Positions 16,605-25,783 of a stretch of DNA of 64,000 nt are shown here, in pieces. A program made the translations under genes and the position numbers. Origin of the DNA: JAGWBG01 sp034421095 (GTDB taxonomy: Bacteria > Chloroflexota > Dehalococcoidia > Lucifugimonadales > JAGWBF01); the NCBI GenBank assembly GCA_034421095.1, contig DAOUKR010000018.1:62001-126000 (forward strand), in the 5' to 3' direction. Position 1 is the first letter of the stretch; each line of letters opens with the position of its first letter. The notes under the pieces are model-generated. The model did no database searches. It was given only the letters and a program-made list of their open reading frames with translations, and had not been told where the DNA came from.

Positions 16605-17936
16605 TCAGACCGTAATACCGGTGAAGTTAAAGCTTCCCAGCTTGAGAGCGGGCACCAGGGTGGCAAACCCGTACTCGTTTAGCACTAACTTCCTGTCCTT
16701 GCCTACGGCCTCCACACCGGCCAGGGCATCTAAGTAGGACTGGGTGAACCTCAGATTCTTTACCGGATAGCTTAGCTCGCTATTTTCTATGAGGAACACG
16801 CCGTCACGGGTCATGCCTGTCATCACACACCCTTGGGAATGTACCAGGCGTGTGTAGAAGAATCGAGTAATGTATAAACCACGTTTGGTGGATGCGATCA
16901 TTCCATTCAGGGTATCCTTCCCTTCCCTCATAAACAGATTGGTCGCCAATGGCCCTCCGGTGAAGTAGGCCTGATGGCCCGTGGACGCTATGCCCTCCTT
17001 CCCGGCGGTGTAAGAGCTATGTACCGGGCTGCCGACCACCCCGTCCTTCACAATGTCCACGACCTGACGGGGTACGCCTTCGGTGTCGAAAGGCACAGGC
17101 CAACCCTCTGGGTTGGTGCCATCATCCCAGATGGAAACAAGGGGACTCATAGCGCTCTGGCCCATGACTCCGTTCATCCAGCTTCGGCCATCCTGAACAA
17201 TCTGAGCGCCCATGCCATATAAGCTCATGCTCTCGAGAATGTCATCCACGGCGTATGGGTCGAGCACTACGGTATACGTACCCGGCTCCACCGCACGGGG
17301 ATCGCGTCCACGTACGGCCTTGTCTATGGCATCGTCGGCCAGCAGTTCCACGTCAATATCCGAGAGTCGCCACGAGCCCCCCTTTGCCCATCCTGCCGAG
17401 GTGTCGCTCATAGTGGTGATAATCAGTCCCGCGAAAGTCCCGGCATGGTAGGCCCGTGCCCCCTGGGTGCTCATCACGGCTATCTCCTGAGTCCCGGTGC
17501 GATAGGCGCCCGACGCATTTAATCCCTGGTCAGCGGCTTTGCGGCAGACAGTGCCCACAACCTGGGCTCGTGCCTTGGGGCTACAGTTGGCGGTGGACTC
17601 GTCATAAACTGTTACCACCTGCGGCGTGCCCGGAGTAGGAAGACCGTTGAAATCCGAGTCCTCAGGCGTCAGAAGAGCGCTTTGCCGTGCCTGCTCCACC
17701 ATCTTTTGCAAGCCGTCGTCGCTCAGGTCGTTGGTAGTAGCCCGGCCCTGCCGTTTGCCAACTACCGCCCGGACGTGGAGCAGCGCGTTGCTATGAGATA
17801 CGTTCTGATGGATGGAATTGCCGGCGTAACGAGTCAGTGACTGGTCCTGGACGTTCAAGTATACGTCAGTCTCATCGGCCTTTGACAGGCTCAGGGCCTT
17901 TTTCAGAATGGCCTCGCAACTTTCCTGTCCAATCAT
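16605..17936 (-). CDS. pmbA: PmbA/TldE-family subunit of TldD-PmbA metalloprotease
   Basis: The non-metal-binding partner of the TldD-type heterodimeric protease, which degrades unfolded peptides and processes some modified peptides. From the ATG at 17936 the protein has 443 residues, with the TldD/PmbA N-terminal domain (DVYLNVQDQSLTRYAGNSIHQN), a middle GTYTVVLDPYAVDDILE segment, and a C-terminal GVFLIENSELSYPVKNLRFTQSYLDAL. No HExxxH is present, as expected for this subunit. The ATG overlaps the tldD stop as ATGA, indicating coupled translation. The frame is open upstream to 18041, but that extension runs through tldD. Confidence 0.93.
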   Translation of the reverse strand: MIGQESCEAILKKALSLSKADETDVYLNVQDQSLTRYAGNSIHQNVSHSNALLHVRAVVGKRQGRATTNDLSDDGLQKMVEQARQSALLTPEDSDFNGLPTPGTPQVVTVYDESTANCSPKARAQVVGTVCRKAADQGLNASGAYRTGTQEIAVMSTQGARAYHAGTFAGLIITTMSDTSAGWAKGGSWRLSDIDVELLADDAIDKAVRGRDPRAVEPGTYTVVLDPYAVDDILESMSLYGMGAQIVQDGRSWMNGVMGQSAMSPLVSIWDDGTNPEGWPVPFDTEGVPRQVVDIVKDGVVGSPVHSSYTAGKEGIASTGHQAYFTGGPLATNLFMREGKDTLNGMIASTKRGLYITRFFYTRLVHSQGCVMTGMTRDGVFLIENSELSYPVKNLRFTQSYLDALAGVEAVGKDRKLVLNEYGFATLVPALKLGSFNFTGITV

Positions 17937-19405
17937 CTCAGCACCCCCACCCGCACGTTTCGGAATCGCGCCGGAGCGGCCCCGTGCCCCGTGTGTCCTA
18001 TCTGACCGGGCTGACCCTTGCCGCAATTGGGAGTTCCCCACATCTCCCAGTGGCCCTGGTCACACACGGCGTCACAGGAACCCCAGAACTCGGGTGTAAT
18101 GCCGGTGTAGGTACAGTTCCGCAGCATTTTCCCCAGCTTGCCATTCTTGATTTCGTAGCCCATCTCGGTCCCAAACTGAAAATTGTAGCGTTTGTCGTCA
18201 ATGGACCATGAGCGGTTGGTTTCCATGAAGATGCCGTTCTCCGTATCGGCGACCAGGTCGTCCAGTTTCCAGGTCCCCGGCTCCAGGCTCACGTTAGTCA
18301 TGCGAATCAGGGGAATTCGGTTCCATGACGCGGCACGCATACATCCGTTGGAGCTTGACCCCAGCACGGACGCAGTTTCGCGGGACATGAGATACCCGAC
18401 GAACTCGCCATCCTTGACAATGGGCGTTGAGCTTGCCGGCACCCCTTCGTCATCCCAACCGAAAGTGCCCAACCCGGGGTTGCGCACGCTGTCGGCGGTG
18501 ATGTTGACGTACTGGGAGCCGTATCGAAAATTATTGAGCTTATCGGTGGTCAGGAAGGATGTCCCTGCATAGGCAGCCTCGGAACCCATCACCCGGTCAA
18601 GCTCTATGGCGTGGCCGCAGGACTCATGGATTTGCAGGCCCAACTGGGAGCCGCCAATTATTACCGTGGTGGTCTTGTCGCTGGGGCATGGGTCGGCGGT
18701 GAGCAAGGCCACGGCTTCAGTGGCGGTCCTTTCGGCGTTCCCAATGAGATTCATGTTGGTGATGTACTCCCAGCCGGCGCACCCCTGCTGTCGGCCCTGG
18801 GATTGGGGGTAAGAGCGGCGCTGTATCTCATTGTTGCTCACGGCAGTGGCCTGGATGCCGCCGCCGGCCTCGCAAATCGTTTGCTCGACGTGTGCGCCTT
18901 CGCTGTTGCAGAAGGTCTTTCTCTCCTTGATGAAAATCAGGCTACCCTGGCGAGTCCTGATACCCTTGACCAGGGACATGGCCTGGTCTGCCTCCATGAG
19001 AAGCCGGAGCTTTTGCTCCGAGGAAATGGTAAAGGGGTCAATCTCCATCGGTGTAATGTATGTCCCACGGCTGGTCACCGGCGTCCCCAGGACCACCCCT
19101 CCTTTTCCGAGAGAAGGTACGGGAGGCACAAGGGCTGAGGCTCTGGCGATTTCCGTGGCCAGAAGGGTGACACGGTCTACCTCAGCAAGGGAAAAATCGT
19201 GGCTGGAGGCGAATCCCCATGAGCCGTCCACCAGCACCCGGACGCCAAATCCCTGGGACTGGTCTATGCTCAAGGTCTCCATCACACCGTTCTTGACAGC
19301 GTAACGCTCCTGGTCCGTATTGACCACTCGAATGTCGGCGTACTCGGCACCCCGGATGCGAGCGATGTCCAAGGCTCGTGCCACCAGTTCGTCCAAGAGT
19401 ACCAC
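17933..19405 (-). CDS. tldD: TldD-family metalloprotease, zinc-binding subunit
   Basis: The catalytic partner of PmbA. The 490-residue protein shows YADIRVVNTDQERYAVKNG and SQGFGVRVLVDGSWGFAS at the N-terminus, the zinc motif HESCGHAIELD (HExxxH) in the middle, GTFGWDDEGVPA, and RNCTYTGITPEFWGSCD near the C-terminus, which supplies the conserved Cys ligand region. In other bacteria TldD-PmbA matures microcin B17 and degrades antitoxins. No RiPP gene is seen here, so a housekeeping proteolysis role is likelier. It is the first gene of a two-gene operon. Confidence 0.95.
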   Translation of the reverse strand: MVLLDELVARALDIARIRGAEYADIRVVNTDQERYAVKNGVMETLSIDQSQGFGVRVLVDGSWGFASSHDFSLAEVDRVTLLATEIARASALVPPVPSLGKGGVVLGTPVTSRGTYITPMEIDPFTISSEQKLRLLMEADQAMSLVKGIRTRQGSLIFIKERKTFCNSEGAHVEQTICEAGGGIQATAVSNNEIQRRSYPQSQGRQQGCAGWEYITNMNLIGNAERTATEAVALLTADPCPSDKTTTVIIGGSQLGLQIHESCGHAIELDRVMGSEAAYAGTSFLTTDKLNNFRYGSQYVNITADSVRNPGLGTFGWDDEGVPASSTPIVKDGEFVGYLMSRETASVLGSSSNGCMRAASWNRIPLIRMTNVSLEPGTWKLDDLVADTENGIFMETNRSWSIDDKRYNFQFGTEMGYEIKNGKLGKMLRNCTYTGITPEFWGSCDAVCDQGHWEMWGTPNCGKGQPGQIGHTGHGAAPARFRNVRVGVLR

Positions 19406-20143
19406 CTCCTTTTGCGAAAGGCTGCTGCGATGTACAGCTTGTCAGACACACGAGAAATAATACACTATGCTGCCGGCAGAAGTACAATTCTTCTCCCCCT
19501 CATACCAGCTTTCGCAGACCTCCCGCCTGCCGAAGGCAGGCCCCTTTCACCCCGTATTTGATACGGGGTGAAAGGGCATCTGCATCATCCTCGCCTCAAT
19601 CCTCTCCCTTGCCGCGTCAAGTAGAAAAACGAATTTTATAATTTATCAAAAATTGACCAAAATATGACTTGAATTTTTTTTGGGGGCCTTGATAGATTGA
19701 CCTTGATGTTGTGAGGAAGGGCAGGCAGGTCAATCTCTCGTGGTGTGGTGAGTGTGTGGGGTGTCCTTGAGTGGTGAGGGGAGTGGGTAGACCTCTCGTG
19801 ATTGTGGTGAGGTAAGACGTGCGGGGTAATCCTCCTGTTCGCATCACATACGCCTGGAGAAATTCCATTGGCGTCAATTTTGGCAAACCCGTAGCGTAAT
19901 GCGTTCATACGGGCTAGCCGCAGGATAAACGGCTCTCGTCTTGGGGTACTCAGACGACATGTCTCTGTCATGCAAAGGGTCTGCTACATCCTGTGTCTGC
20001 ATCCCCGGGGAGCCATCAAATTTTCCTCGGCCCGTGTCTCTGAGGGCTAATTCCAGGAGAGGGACTGAAACACGAAAGTGGAAAAGGTTCTTGAACGACA
20101 CCTATATGTCCCAGCGGCCCTGAATCGCAGAGGGGAAGCGACA
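19406..20143. other. Long intergenic region upstream of the division genes
   Basis: No supported gene. In order it holds a degenerate CTCTCCC repeat with two strong hairpins (19490-19610), an AT-rich tract with a run of eight T followed by five G (about 19624-19685), and a GT-rich tract (about 19720-19820). The latter contains two copies of CTCTCGTG followed by TGTGGTGAG, 58 nt apart. It may be the control region for rsmH-ftsA-ftsZ. Confidence 0.5.
19490..19610. repeat. Degenerate dispersed repeat with nested hairpins
   Basis: The flanks resemble the CCCCTCAT and CCTCAATCCTCTCCC parts of the family. Between them are GCCTGCC-GAA-GGCAGGC (19525-19541) and a 16-bp stem (19542-19557 with 19561-19576) around TTG, whose arm contains TTTCACCCCGTAT. 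It lies between the divergent tldD and rsmH. Confidence 0.75.
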
Positions 20144-21217
20144 ATGGAGAAAGAGCCTCCCTCAAGTCAATCGAAGGGATTCTCACACCGTCCGGTGCTT
20201 CTCCGCGAAACGGTCCAGTATTTGGTGGTGCAGCGGGGAGGGGTATACATAGACTGCACCGTTGGCGAAGGGGGCCACAGCGAAGCTATCCTCCAAGCGT
20301 GCCTGCCGGGAGGCTGGCTCCTGGGCATTGATCAGGACTCTCAGGCCCTCGAACGTGCCCGCCAACGCCTGGAACAGGTCTTTGACCCCCAGAGAGCCGA
20401 AGGCCTTCAGAGACACGGGCCCTCCTTCACCCTAGTCCAAGGCAGCTACGCCCGGCTGGAAGAGATTGCCCGCAGCCTGGGATGCCTGGAGCCGGACGGA
20501 ATACTGCTGGATCTGGGCCTGTCGTCTTTTCAGCTGGAAAGCGAAGGGCGTGGATTCAGCTTGCAGAGGGATGCCCCCCTGGATATGAGGTTTGACCCGG
20601 ATACAACGTCCTCGCCGGGCGCAAAACAGGCTCTGACCGCCGCTGATGTCGTTAACAACTACTCTTTTGAGGACCTGGTCAGGGTTATATCGTCCTATGG
20701 TGAGGAGCCCAGAGCCAGGGCTATCGCAAGGGCCATAATACGGCAAAGGCCGCTGAGAACGACCCTTGAATTGGCCGAACTGGTGACTGGAGTCGGTGTC
20801 GGACGCAGGACCAGACCAGGGAGAGGTCGAGGGAGCGGCAAAATTCATCCGGCGACGCGCACATTTCAGGCGCTGCGCATAGAAGTGAACTCGGAGCTAG
20901 ACAACCTGAGGGCCGGCCTCAAGCAGGCCATGAGCATACTCAAGCCGGGAGGGAGGCTTGTGGTAATCAGCTACCACAGCCTGGAGGACCGAATAGTCAA
21001 GGAGGCCTTTTCCCGCGAGGCCAAGGGATGTGTGTGTCCGCCACGAGTGCCCGTATGCATCTGTGGGCATACACCTACCTTGAAGGTCTTAACGAAAAGG
21101 GTGGTCAAGCCGTTGCCGGAAGAAGTACGGATTAACCCGCGCAGCAGAAGCGCCCGCATGAGAGTGTCGGAGCGCCTAACCTATGCCATAGAGCAACCTG
21201 AAAGCGCAGAGATGTGA
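20144..21217 (+). CDS. rsmH: 16S rRNA (cytosine1402-N4)-methyltransferase RsmH
   Basis: Methylates N4 of C1402 of 16S rRNA in the decoding centre using S-adenosylmethionine. From the ATG at 20144 (AGGGGA seven bases upstream) it has 357 residues with the RsmH signatures HRPVLLRETVQYL, IDCTVGEGGHSEAIL (SAM loop), GILLDLGLSSFQLE, GFSLQRDAPLDMRFD, and a late GGRLVVISYHSLEDRIVKEAF plus NPRSRSARMRVSER. A GTG at 20078 is an alternative start. It heads the division cluster, as in most bacteria, but mraZ is missing before it and the mur genes after it. Confidence 0.96.
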   Translation: MEKEPPSSQSKGFSHRPVLLRETVQYLVVQRGGVYIDCTVGEGGHSEAILQACLPGGWLLGIDQDSQALERARQRLEQVFDPQRAEGLQRHGPSFTLVQGSYARLEEIARSLGCLEPDGILLDLGLSSFQLESEGRGFSLQRDAPLDMRFDPDTTSSPGAKQALTAADVVNNYSFEDLVRVISSYGEEPRARAIARAIIRQRPLRTTLELAELVTGVGVGRRTRPGRGRGSGKIHPATRTFQALRIEVNSELDNLRAGLKQAMSILKPGGRLVVISYHSLEDRIVKEAFSREAKGCVCPPRVPVCICGHTPTLKVLTKRVVKPLPEEVRINPRSRSARMRVSERLTYAIEQPESAEM

Positions 21218-21290
21218 GATATGATGAGCGACACCCCAATGCCCTCTGTGTACGCAATGCTCTTGGTGATTATTTGTAGAGAGGTGGGAG

Positions 21291-22532
21291 TTGGACAGAG
21301 ACTTATTCTACACAGCCATTGATCTTGGCACTAGTAAAGTGTGTACCACAATAGCAAGAATTGGGCCGGAAGGCGAATTAAAAGTTCTGGGGATAGGCAT
21401 TGTCCCATCTCAGGGTGTGCAAAAGGGCCGGGTTGACAGCCCATCCGATACCCAGAACGCTGTCAAGGCGTCCCTGGAAGAGGCCCAGCGTTACCTGGGC
21501 AAGGGAATTACTTGGGCATACCTAAGCGTTACGGGGGACCATATATCCTGTCTTAATACCACCGGGAGTCTAAACGAACCCACAGGTCATGGAGCTATCT
21601 CCTCCGAGGACGTGCAAAACCTGATTCAGTCCTCCTATCCGGACGTGGCTGATAGCAAGGAGGTGCTGCACGTCATTCCTATGACCTACGAAGTGGATGG
21701 ACTGACCGAGGTGAGGAATCCGGTGGGTCTGTACGCAGACAGGGTGCGGGTAGATTCCCACGTCCTGCTTGGCGACGCACCAATCCTGAAGAATCTGGTC
21801 AGGTCGGTAGAGGAGTGCAAGATTTCTGTGAGAAGCCTGGTGGTCCAGCCCTTGGCGGCTGCCGAGGCAACCCTGACCGAGGATGAGCGGGAGATGGGCG
21901 TGATGCTCCTCGACATCGGAGGCGGCACCACCGACATGGTTATATTCAGGAGCGGAAGCCCCTGGTACACGTCGATAATCCCAGTGGGCGGGAACCTTAT
22001 CACTAGAGACCTTTCCGCAGCGCTGGGGGTGCCATCCTACGCTGCCGAGGACCTCAAAATCAAGTGGGGCCATGCCATACCTGATGAGGTGCCATCGGAC
22101 CAAGAGGTGCCTATTCCGGGCTTCCAGGGGCAGCCACCCCGCACGGCGCTACGCCGGTACATGTGTATGCCCATTAGGGAGCGTCTCTTCGAGACCCTCA
22201 AGTTCGCCCTGGTTAGGATGCAAGGCGCCGGGCTGAGGCAGTTGCCCCCCGGCGGGCTGGTGATAACGGGAGGCACTGCGGAGATTCCGGGACTCCAAGG
22301 CATGGCAGAAAAAATGACAGGCGCTCGGGTAAGAATCGCGTCCCCAATATACATCCCCGGTCTGCCTTCCGAACTAATGAAACCGACCTACTCTGCCAGT
22401 GTCGGTACTCTTCTGTGGGGTATGAAACATCAGGGAGAGAAACGGCCCTACGGAAACGGCGACAAGACGCTTCGGAAGAACAAGCCACGGATTTCAATGT
22501 TCAGGAAAAAGGCTCAGGAGACCCCTGTCTAA
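21291..22532 (+). CDS. ftsA: Cell division protein FtsA
   Basis: Actin-like ATPase that tethers FtsZ to the membrane. The 413-residue protein has the phosphate-1 loop AIDLGTSKVCTTIARI near the N-terminus, the 1C domain that replaces actin subdomain 1B, phosphate-2 LLDIGGGTTDMVIF, and the adenosine motif LVITGGTAEIPGL. The C-terminus is basic (KRPYGNGDKTLRKNKPRISMFRKKA), consistent with an amphipathic membrane-targeting end. The start is TTG, with GAGGTGGGAG just upstream. It lies 73 nt after rsmH with no ftsQ or mur genes between, and 64 nt before ftsZ. Confidence 0.95.
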   Translation: MDRDLFYTAIDLGTSKVCTTIARIGPEGELKVLGIGIVPSQGVQKGRVDSPSDTQNAVKASLEEAQRYLGKGITWAYLSVTGDHISCLNTTGSLNEPTGHGAISSEDVQNLIQSSYPDVADSKEVLHVIPMTYEVDGLTEVRNPVGLYADRVRVDSHVLLGDAPILKNLVRSVEECKISVRSLVVQPLAAAEATLTEDEREMGVMLLDIGGGTTDMVIFRSGSPWYTSIIPVGGNLITRDLSAALGVPSYAAEDLKIKWGHAIPDEVPSDQEVPIPGFQGQPPRTALRRYMCMPIRERLFETLKFALVRMQGAGLRQLPPGGLVITGGTAEIPGLQGMAEKMTGARVRIASPIYIPGLPSELMKPTYSASVGTLLWGMKHQGEKRPYGNGDKTLRKNKPRISMFRKKAQETPV

Positions 22533-22596
22533 ACTAAGGCAAAGAGCTTGCAAAAGTGGATGGAATCTATATTCATCATTTGAGAAGGAGGGACTC

Positions 22597-23763
22597 ATGG
22601 TATCTAGCGAGAACATTTTCCAGGAGGAAACGAGGGGTCGGGAGGACCTCGGGTCTGAACCCAGGTACTCGGAGGGCGTAAGGCCGCCCGGGATGCCGGT
22701 TATAAAGGTGTTAGGTATTGGCGGCGGCGGAAGCAATGCCATAGGGCGCATGTTCAAGGAAAAGTTGGCCGTGGCAGAATACTACGCCATCAATACCGAC
22801 GCCCAACACCTCTTCCGATGCGACGTGGAGAACCGTGTAGCCATTGGCCAGAGCCTTACTCGTGGCCTCGGCGGTGGCGCTAATCCCGACGTAGGACGGC
22901 AGGCTGCAGAGGAAAGCCGGGATGCCCTGGAAAAGGTTATGGACGGCGCAGATATGATCTTCCTGGCCACCGGCATGGGCGGAGGTACTGGTACGGGAGC
23001 GGTGCCTGTGATTGCCCAGATTGCAAAGGAGACCGGCGCTCTCACGGTTGCAGTGGTCAGCAAGCCCTTCGGCTTTGAGGCCTCCGTACGGCGCAAGAAT
23101 GCCGAAGAGGGTATTGCTCGCTTGAAGGACCACGTGGATACAATGATAGTAATTCCCAACGACCGTTTGCTCCAGATGGACAGGAACACGGAGCAGACCT
23201 ATACCTGGGAAGACGCCCTGAAGATGGCGGACTCGGTGCTTCAGCAGGGAATCCAGTCCATGGCCGACGTAGTAACGACTCCCGGAGAAATCAACGTAGA
23301 CTTCGCCGACGTAAGGACAATCCTGACCAACGCCGGCCAGGCCTGGCTAGCGATAGGCAGGGGCAAGGGTGAGGCCAGGGCTAAAGAGGCGGCCAAGCAA
23401 GCCGTTAAAAGCCCCCTCTTGGACATCGAAATTGCAGGGGCCAAGCGCGTCCTCTTCGTCATCACCAGCGGCCCCAACCTGAGCCTGAAAGAGGTAAATG
23501 AGGCCGCCGAGGTTATCTACGAGTTGACAGACCCCGAAGCCAACGTCATTTTCGGCACCACCAAGGACAAGAAGATGGATGACGAGTTGAAAGTGACTAT
23601 AGTGGCTGCCGCATTCCCCCTGACTCAGGACGGCACGGAACAAGGGGGCGAGGACCTGCGGAAACTTCTACGTGAAGCCTCACCGGAAGATGCGGAGAAC
23701 CTGGAAATACCCAGCTTCCTCCGAAAGCAGGCCGCTCAGAGAAATAGAGGGTTTTTCAGGTAA
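22597..23763 (+). CDS. ftsZ: Cell division GTPase FtsZ
   Basis: Tubulin-like GTPase that forms the division ring. The 388-residue protein has KVLGIGGGGSNAIGRM (about 37-52), the tubulin signature GGGTGTG at 128-134, NAEEGI and the T7 loop region NVDFADVRTIL. The C-terminal peptide LEIPSFLRKQ is the docking site for FtsA. The linker between the GTPase core and that peptide is very short. The start follows GAAGGAGGGACTC. A strong terminator lies 120 nt downstream. It is the last gene of the short cluster. Confidence 0.98.
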   Translation: MVSSENIFQEETRGREDLGSEPRYSEGVRPPGMPVIKVLGIGGGGSNAIGRMFKEKLAVAEYYAINTDAQHLFRCDVENRVAIGQSLTRGLGGGANPDVGRQAAEESRDALEKVMDGADMIFLATGMGGGTGTGAVPVIAQIAKETGALTVAVVSKPFGFEASVRRKNAEEGIARLKDHVDTMIVIPNDRLLQMDRNTEQTYTWEDALKMADSVLQQGIQSMADVVTTPGEINVDFADVRTILTNAGQAWLAIGRGKGEARAKEAAKQAVKSPLLDIEIAGAKRVLFVITSGPNLSLKEVNEAAEVIYELTDPEANVIFGTTKDKKMDDELKVTIVAAAFPLTQDGTEQGGEDLRKLLREASPEDAENLEIPSFLRKQAAQRNRGFFR

Positions 23764-23880
23764 ATTGATTACTTGACTCTGGCTGCCACCCTTTGGTAAG
23801 TTCCACCGTGAGGAATGTTCCCGGAGGATTTGGATCTATTCATCCATCTATATGTGGGTTAAAGTCGCCGGGAATCCTGC

Positions 23881-23914
23881 AGAGGCCGCCCAATCATGGG
23901 CGGCCTCTCAATTT
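23881..23914 (+). terminator. Terminator after ftsZ
   Basis: A perfect 11-bp stem AGAGGCCGCCC/GGGCGGCCTCT (23881-23891 with 23898-23908) with a 6-nt loop is followed by CAATTT. The T-run is weak, but the stem is very stable and the position fits the end of the division operon. Confidence 0.7.
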
Positions 23915-23989
23915 ATCACCTGTCAGGTGCGGACATTTGCACAACGCCAGAGGCGTCCCACCAGAATAAAAGAACAAGGAGGAAACCCT

Positions 23990-24445
23990 ATGGGAGCGTC
24001 AGCTATTTCTCACATAGCTATATGCGTCGGGGATGTTGACCGGTCTCTAGCCTTTTACCGGGACATGTTGGGCTTTCGGGTAATATCGGACCGGGTCCAA
24101 GATACCACCACCGGCGGCCTACCCCATGTGTACAAGAACAGACACAACCGGCGACGCATAGTGAACCTATCCTACGGTGAAGGAGATGCTGCTCCACGAA
24201 TCGTGATGACGGAACATCCGGGAGACCCACCCGAGGGGGAGGCCATCAAACTGGACCAGATTGGCATCAGCCACATCTCCTTTACCGTGCCCAACGTGGC
24301 CGAACTCACCCGTGAGCTTCTGTCCAGAGGCGCTCGAACCTCCGGCCCGCCGGACGCATTCAAGGACGCCTCGGGCCGTACCCGCACGGTGTTCTTCCTG
24401 GACCCCGACGGCATATTGGTACAGTTCGACGAGGGCGGTGATTAG
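23990..24445 (+). CDS. VOC/glyoxalase-fold protein
   Basis: A 151-residue vicinal-oxygen-chelate domain protein with two beta-alpha-beta-beta-beta halves. The N-terminal HIAICVGDVDRSLAFYRDML is the hallmark, repeated in form at GISHISFTVPNVAELTRELLS. A late Glu ligand is not clear (ILVQFDEGGD). Family members isomerise or open rings using a divalent metal, or bind antibiotics, and no substrate can be assigned here. The start is clear from AAGGAGGAAACCCT before ATG. It stands alone after the ftsZ terminator. Confidence 0.85.
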   Translation: MGASAISHIAICVGDVDRSLAFYRDMLGFRVISDRVQDTTTGGLPHVYKNRHNRRRIVNLSYGEGDAAPRIVMTEHPGDPPEGEAIKLDQIGISHISFTVPNVAELTRELLSRGARTSGPPDAFKDASGRTRTVFFLDPDGILVQFDEGGD

Positions 24446-24464
24446 GCCTGACCCCCGGCAGGGG

Positions 24465-25040
24465 TCAGCGGGGCATCAGCCATGACTCAGACCAGGCGAG
24501 GGAGCATGTGCTCCCCTCTTGCCCACCCCTGTCCTGGGGAAAGGGCCTTCCTGAAGCCACTTTGCCGTTTATAGACAACTGTGCCTTCCTTGCCGGAATC
24601 ATAACGGTGTACACACTGTGGGGTCGCCCCGGGAGCGAACCGGCTTCCATGTGCATGACGAAGGGCTCACCGAGGTCGTACCACGTCATGGAAATTTCCT
24701 CGTCCCTGGAAACCGCCTTCTCAGTAGAGAAAGACCGGACGTCACCATGCCTGGAAAAGGCTGCCTCGATGACTGGTATATTCTGGTCGGAGAAGCTTGT
24801 GGTGGTCTCTATCTCTCCCTGGAACCAGCGGACCAGGGCTATATTGTCAGCATAGATTCTGGGCTGATTGTTGGTTAGCTCACCCTCTATGAACAGGACG
24901 TGCCCCGGCCCCGCGGGAGACAGCAGGACCCTCCAGTGGCTGACCCGCGACGTCAGCGGGCCGCCCTCCGTGTTGCCAAGGCGCATGAAGGAGTTCTCCC
25001 CCGTCATTCGGACCTCATTGGGGTCTACAGGACTCACCAT
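24465..25040 (-). CDS. Hypothetical protein, downstream member of a tandem paralogue pair
   Basis: No recognised family. The 191-residue protein is alignable end to end with its upstream neighbour: both begin MVSPVDPNE, then GENSF, a conserved middle (VSHWR.LLSP.GPGHVLFI), EISMTWY or DISMTWY, GEPFV, GRPH.VYTV or VYSV, and end CSLAWSE(S/T)W..PR. There is no signal peptide or membrane segment, and the fold is probably all-beta. A good AAGGAGGTACGTT site precedes the ATG. The 51-nt gap to the paralogue suggests one transcript. Tandem duplication with divergence is clear; function is unknown. Confidence 0.75.
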   Translation of the reverse strand: MVSPVDPNEVRMTGENSFMRLGNTEGGPLTSRVSHWRVLLSPAGPGHVLFIEGELTNNQPRIYADNIALVRWFQGEIETTTSFSDQNIPVIEAAFSRHGDVRSFSTEKAVSRDEEISMTWYDLGEPFVMHMEAGSLPGRPHSVYTVMIPARKAQLSINGKVASGRPFPQDRGGQEGSTCSLAWSESWLMPR

Positions 25041-25091
25041 AACGTACCTCCTTGAGAGTATTCAAAAAAACATTCAGAGGAAGGTGGCCGG

Positions 25092-25676
25092 CTATCGGGG
25101 CCTCACCCATGTCTCCGACCACGCAAGGGAGCAGGAGCTACCAGTGTGGCCGCCCAACTCCATTGGGAAGGGCTTCCCCGAGGCTTCCCTACCGTTCACG
25201 ACCAGCCGCGCCTTTCCTGCCGGGGTTAGAACGCTGTACACCCCATGAGGACGACCCTCAATGACAGTGCCCGGCGCAAAGCGGATTACGAACGGCTCTC
25301 CGCACTCGTACCAGGTCATGGAAATATCCGCATCCCGGGATACGACCCTCTCGGTAGCGAAGGAACGGATGTCTCCATGCCTGGAAAAAGTCGCTTCAGA
25401 CACCGGTATAGTCTGGTCGGCAAATACAGGGTTGATTCCGATTTCGATTTCCTCCTGCAACCACCGGGCCAATGTAATATTATCTGAGTAGATTCTCACC
25501 TGGTTGTCCGTTACCTCGCTCTGTATAAAGAGGACATGTCCCGGGCCGCCCGGCGACAACAGAATTCGCCAGTGGCTGACAAGGCCAGTCAATGGGCCGT
25601 CGTCCGCGACTCTGAGTTGTATGAAAGAGTTTTCCCCTGTGAGACGGATTTCGTTGGGGTCTACGGGACTTACCAC
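25092..25676 (-). CDS. Hypothetical protein, upstream member of a tandem paralogue pair
   Basis: A 194-residue paralogue of the gene 51 nt downstream, with the same order of conserved blocks: VDPNEIRLTGENSF, SHWRILLSPGGPGHVLFI, DNITLARWLQEEIE, ISMTWYECGEPFVIRFAPG, GRPHGVYSVLTPAGKA. It starts at GTG after CAGGAGGTTACGCC. The repeated W, H and G positions suggest a small-molecule or protein-binding beta fold, but no catalytic motif is evident. It may be the first gene of the pair's transcript. Confidence 0.75.
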   Translation of the reverse strand: MVSPVDPNEIRLTGENSFIQLRVADDGPLTGLVSHWRILLSPGGPGHVLFIQSEVTDNQVRIYSDNITLARWLQEEIEIGINPVFADQTIPVSEATFSRHGDIRSFATERVVSRDADISMTWYECGEPFVIRFAPGTVIEGRPHGVYSVLTPAGKARLVVNGREASGKPFPMELGGHTGSSCSLAWSETWVRPR

Positions 25677-25783
25677 GGCGTAACCTCCTGAATGGGAGTT
25701 TTTGACCTATGCTATGGCAGTAGATAGCGCTGTTATTTTAGCCCCTGGGTCTGTCAGGCGCAACCGGCACGGGCAACCCATAA

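Noticed and set aside
19735..19820. MraZ-type GTGGG box cluster ahead of rsmH
   Set aside because: GTGG-type words occur, but their spacing (12-15 nt) does not follow the regular 10-nt MraZ pattern, and mraZ itself is missing.
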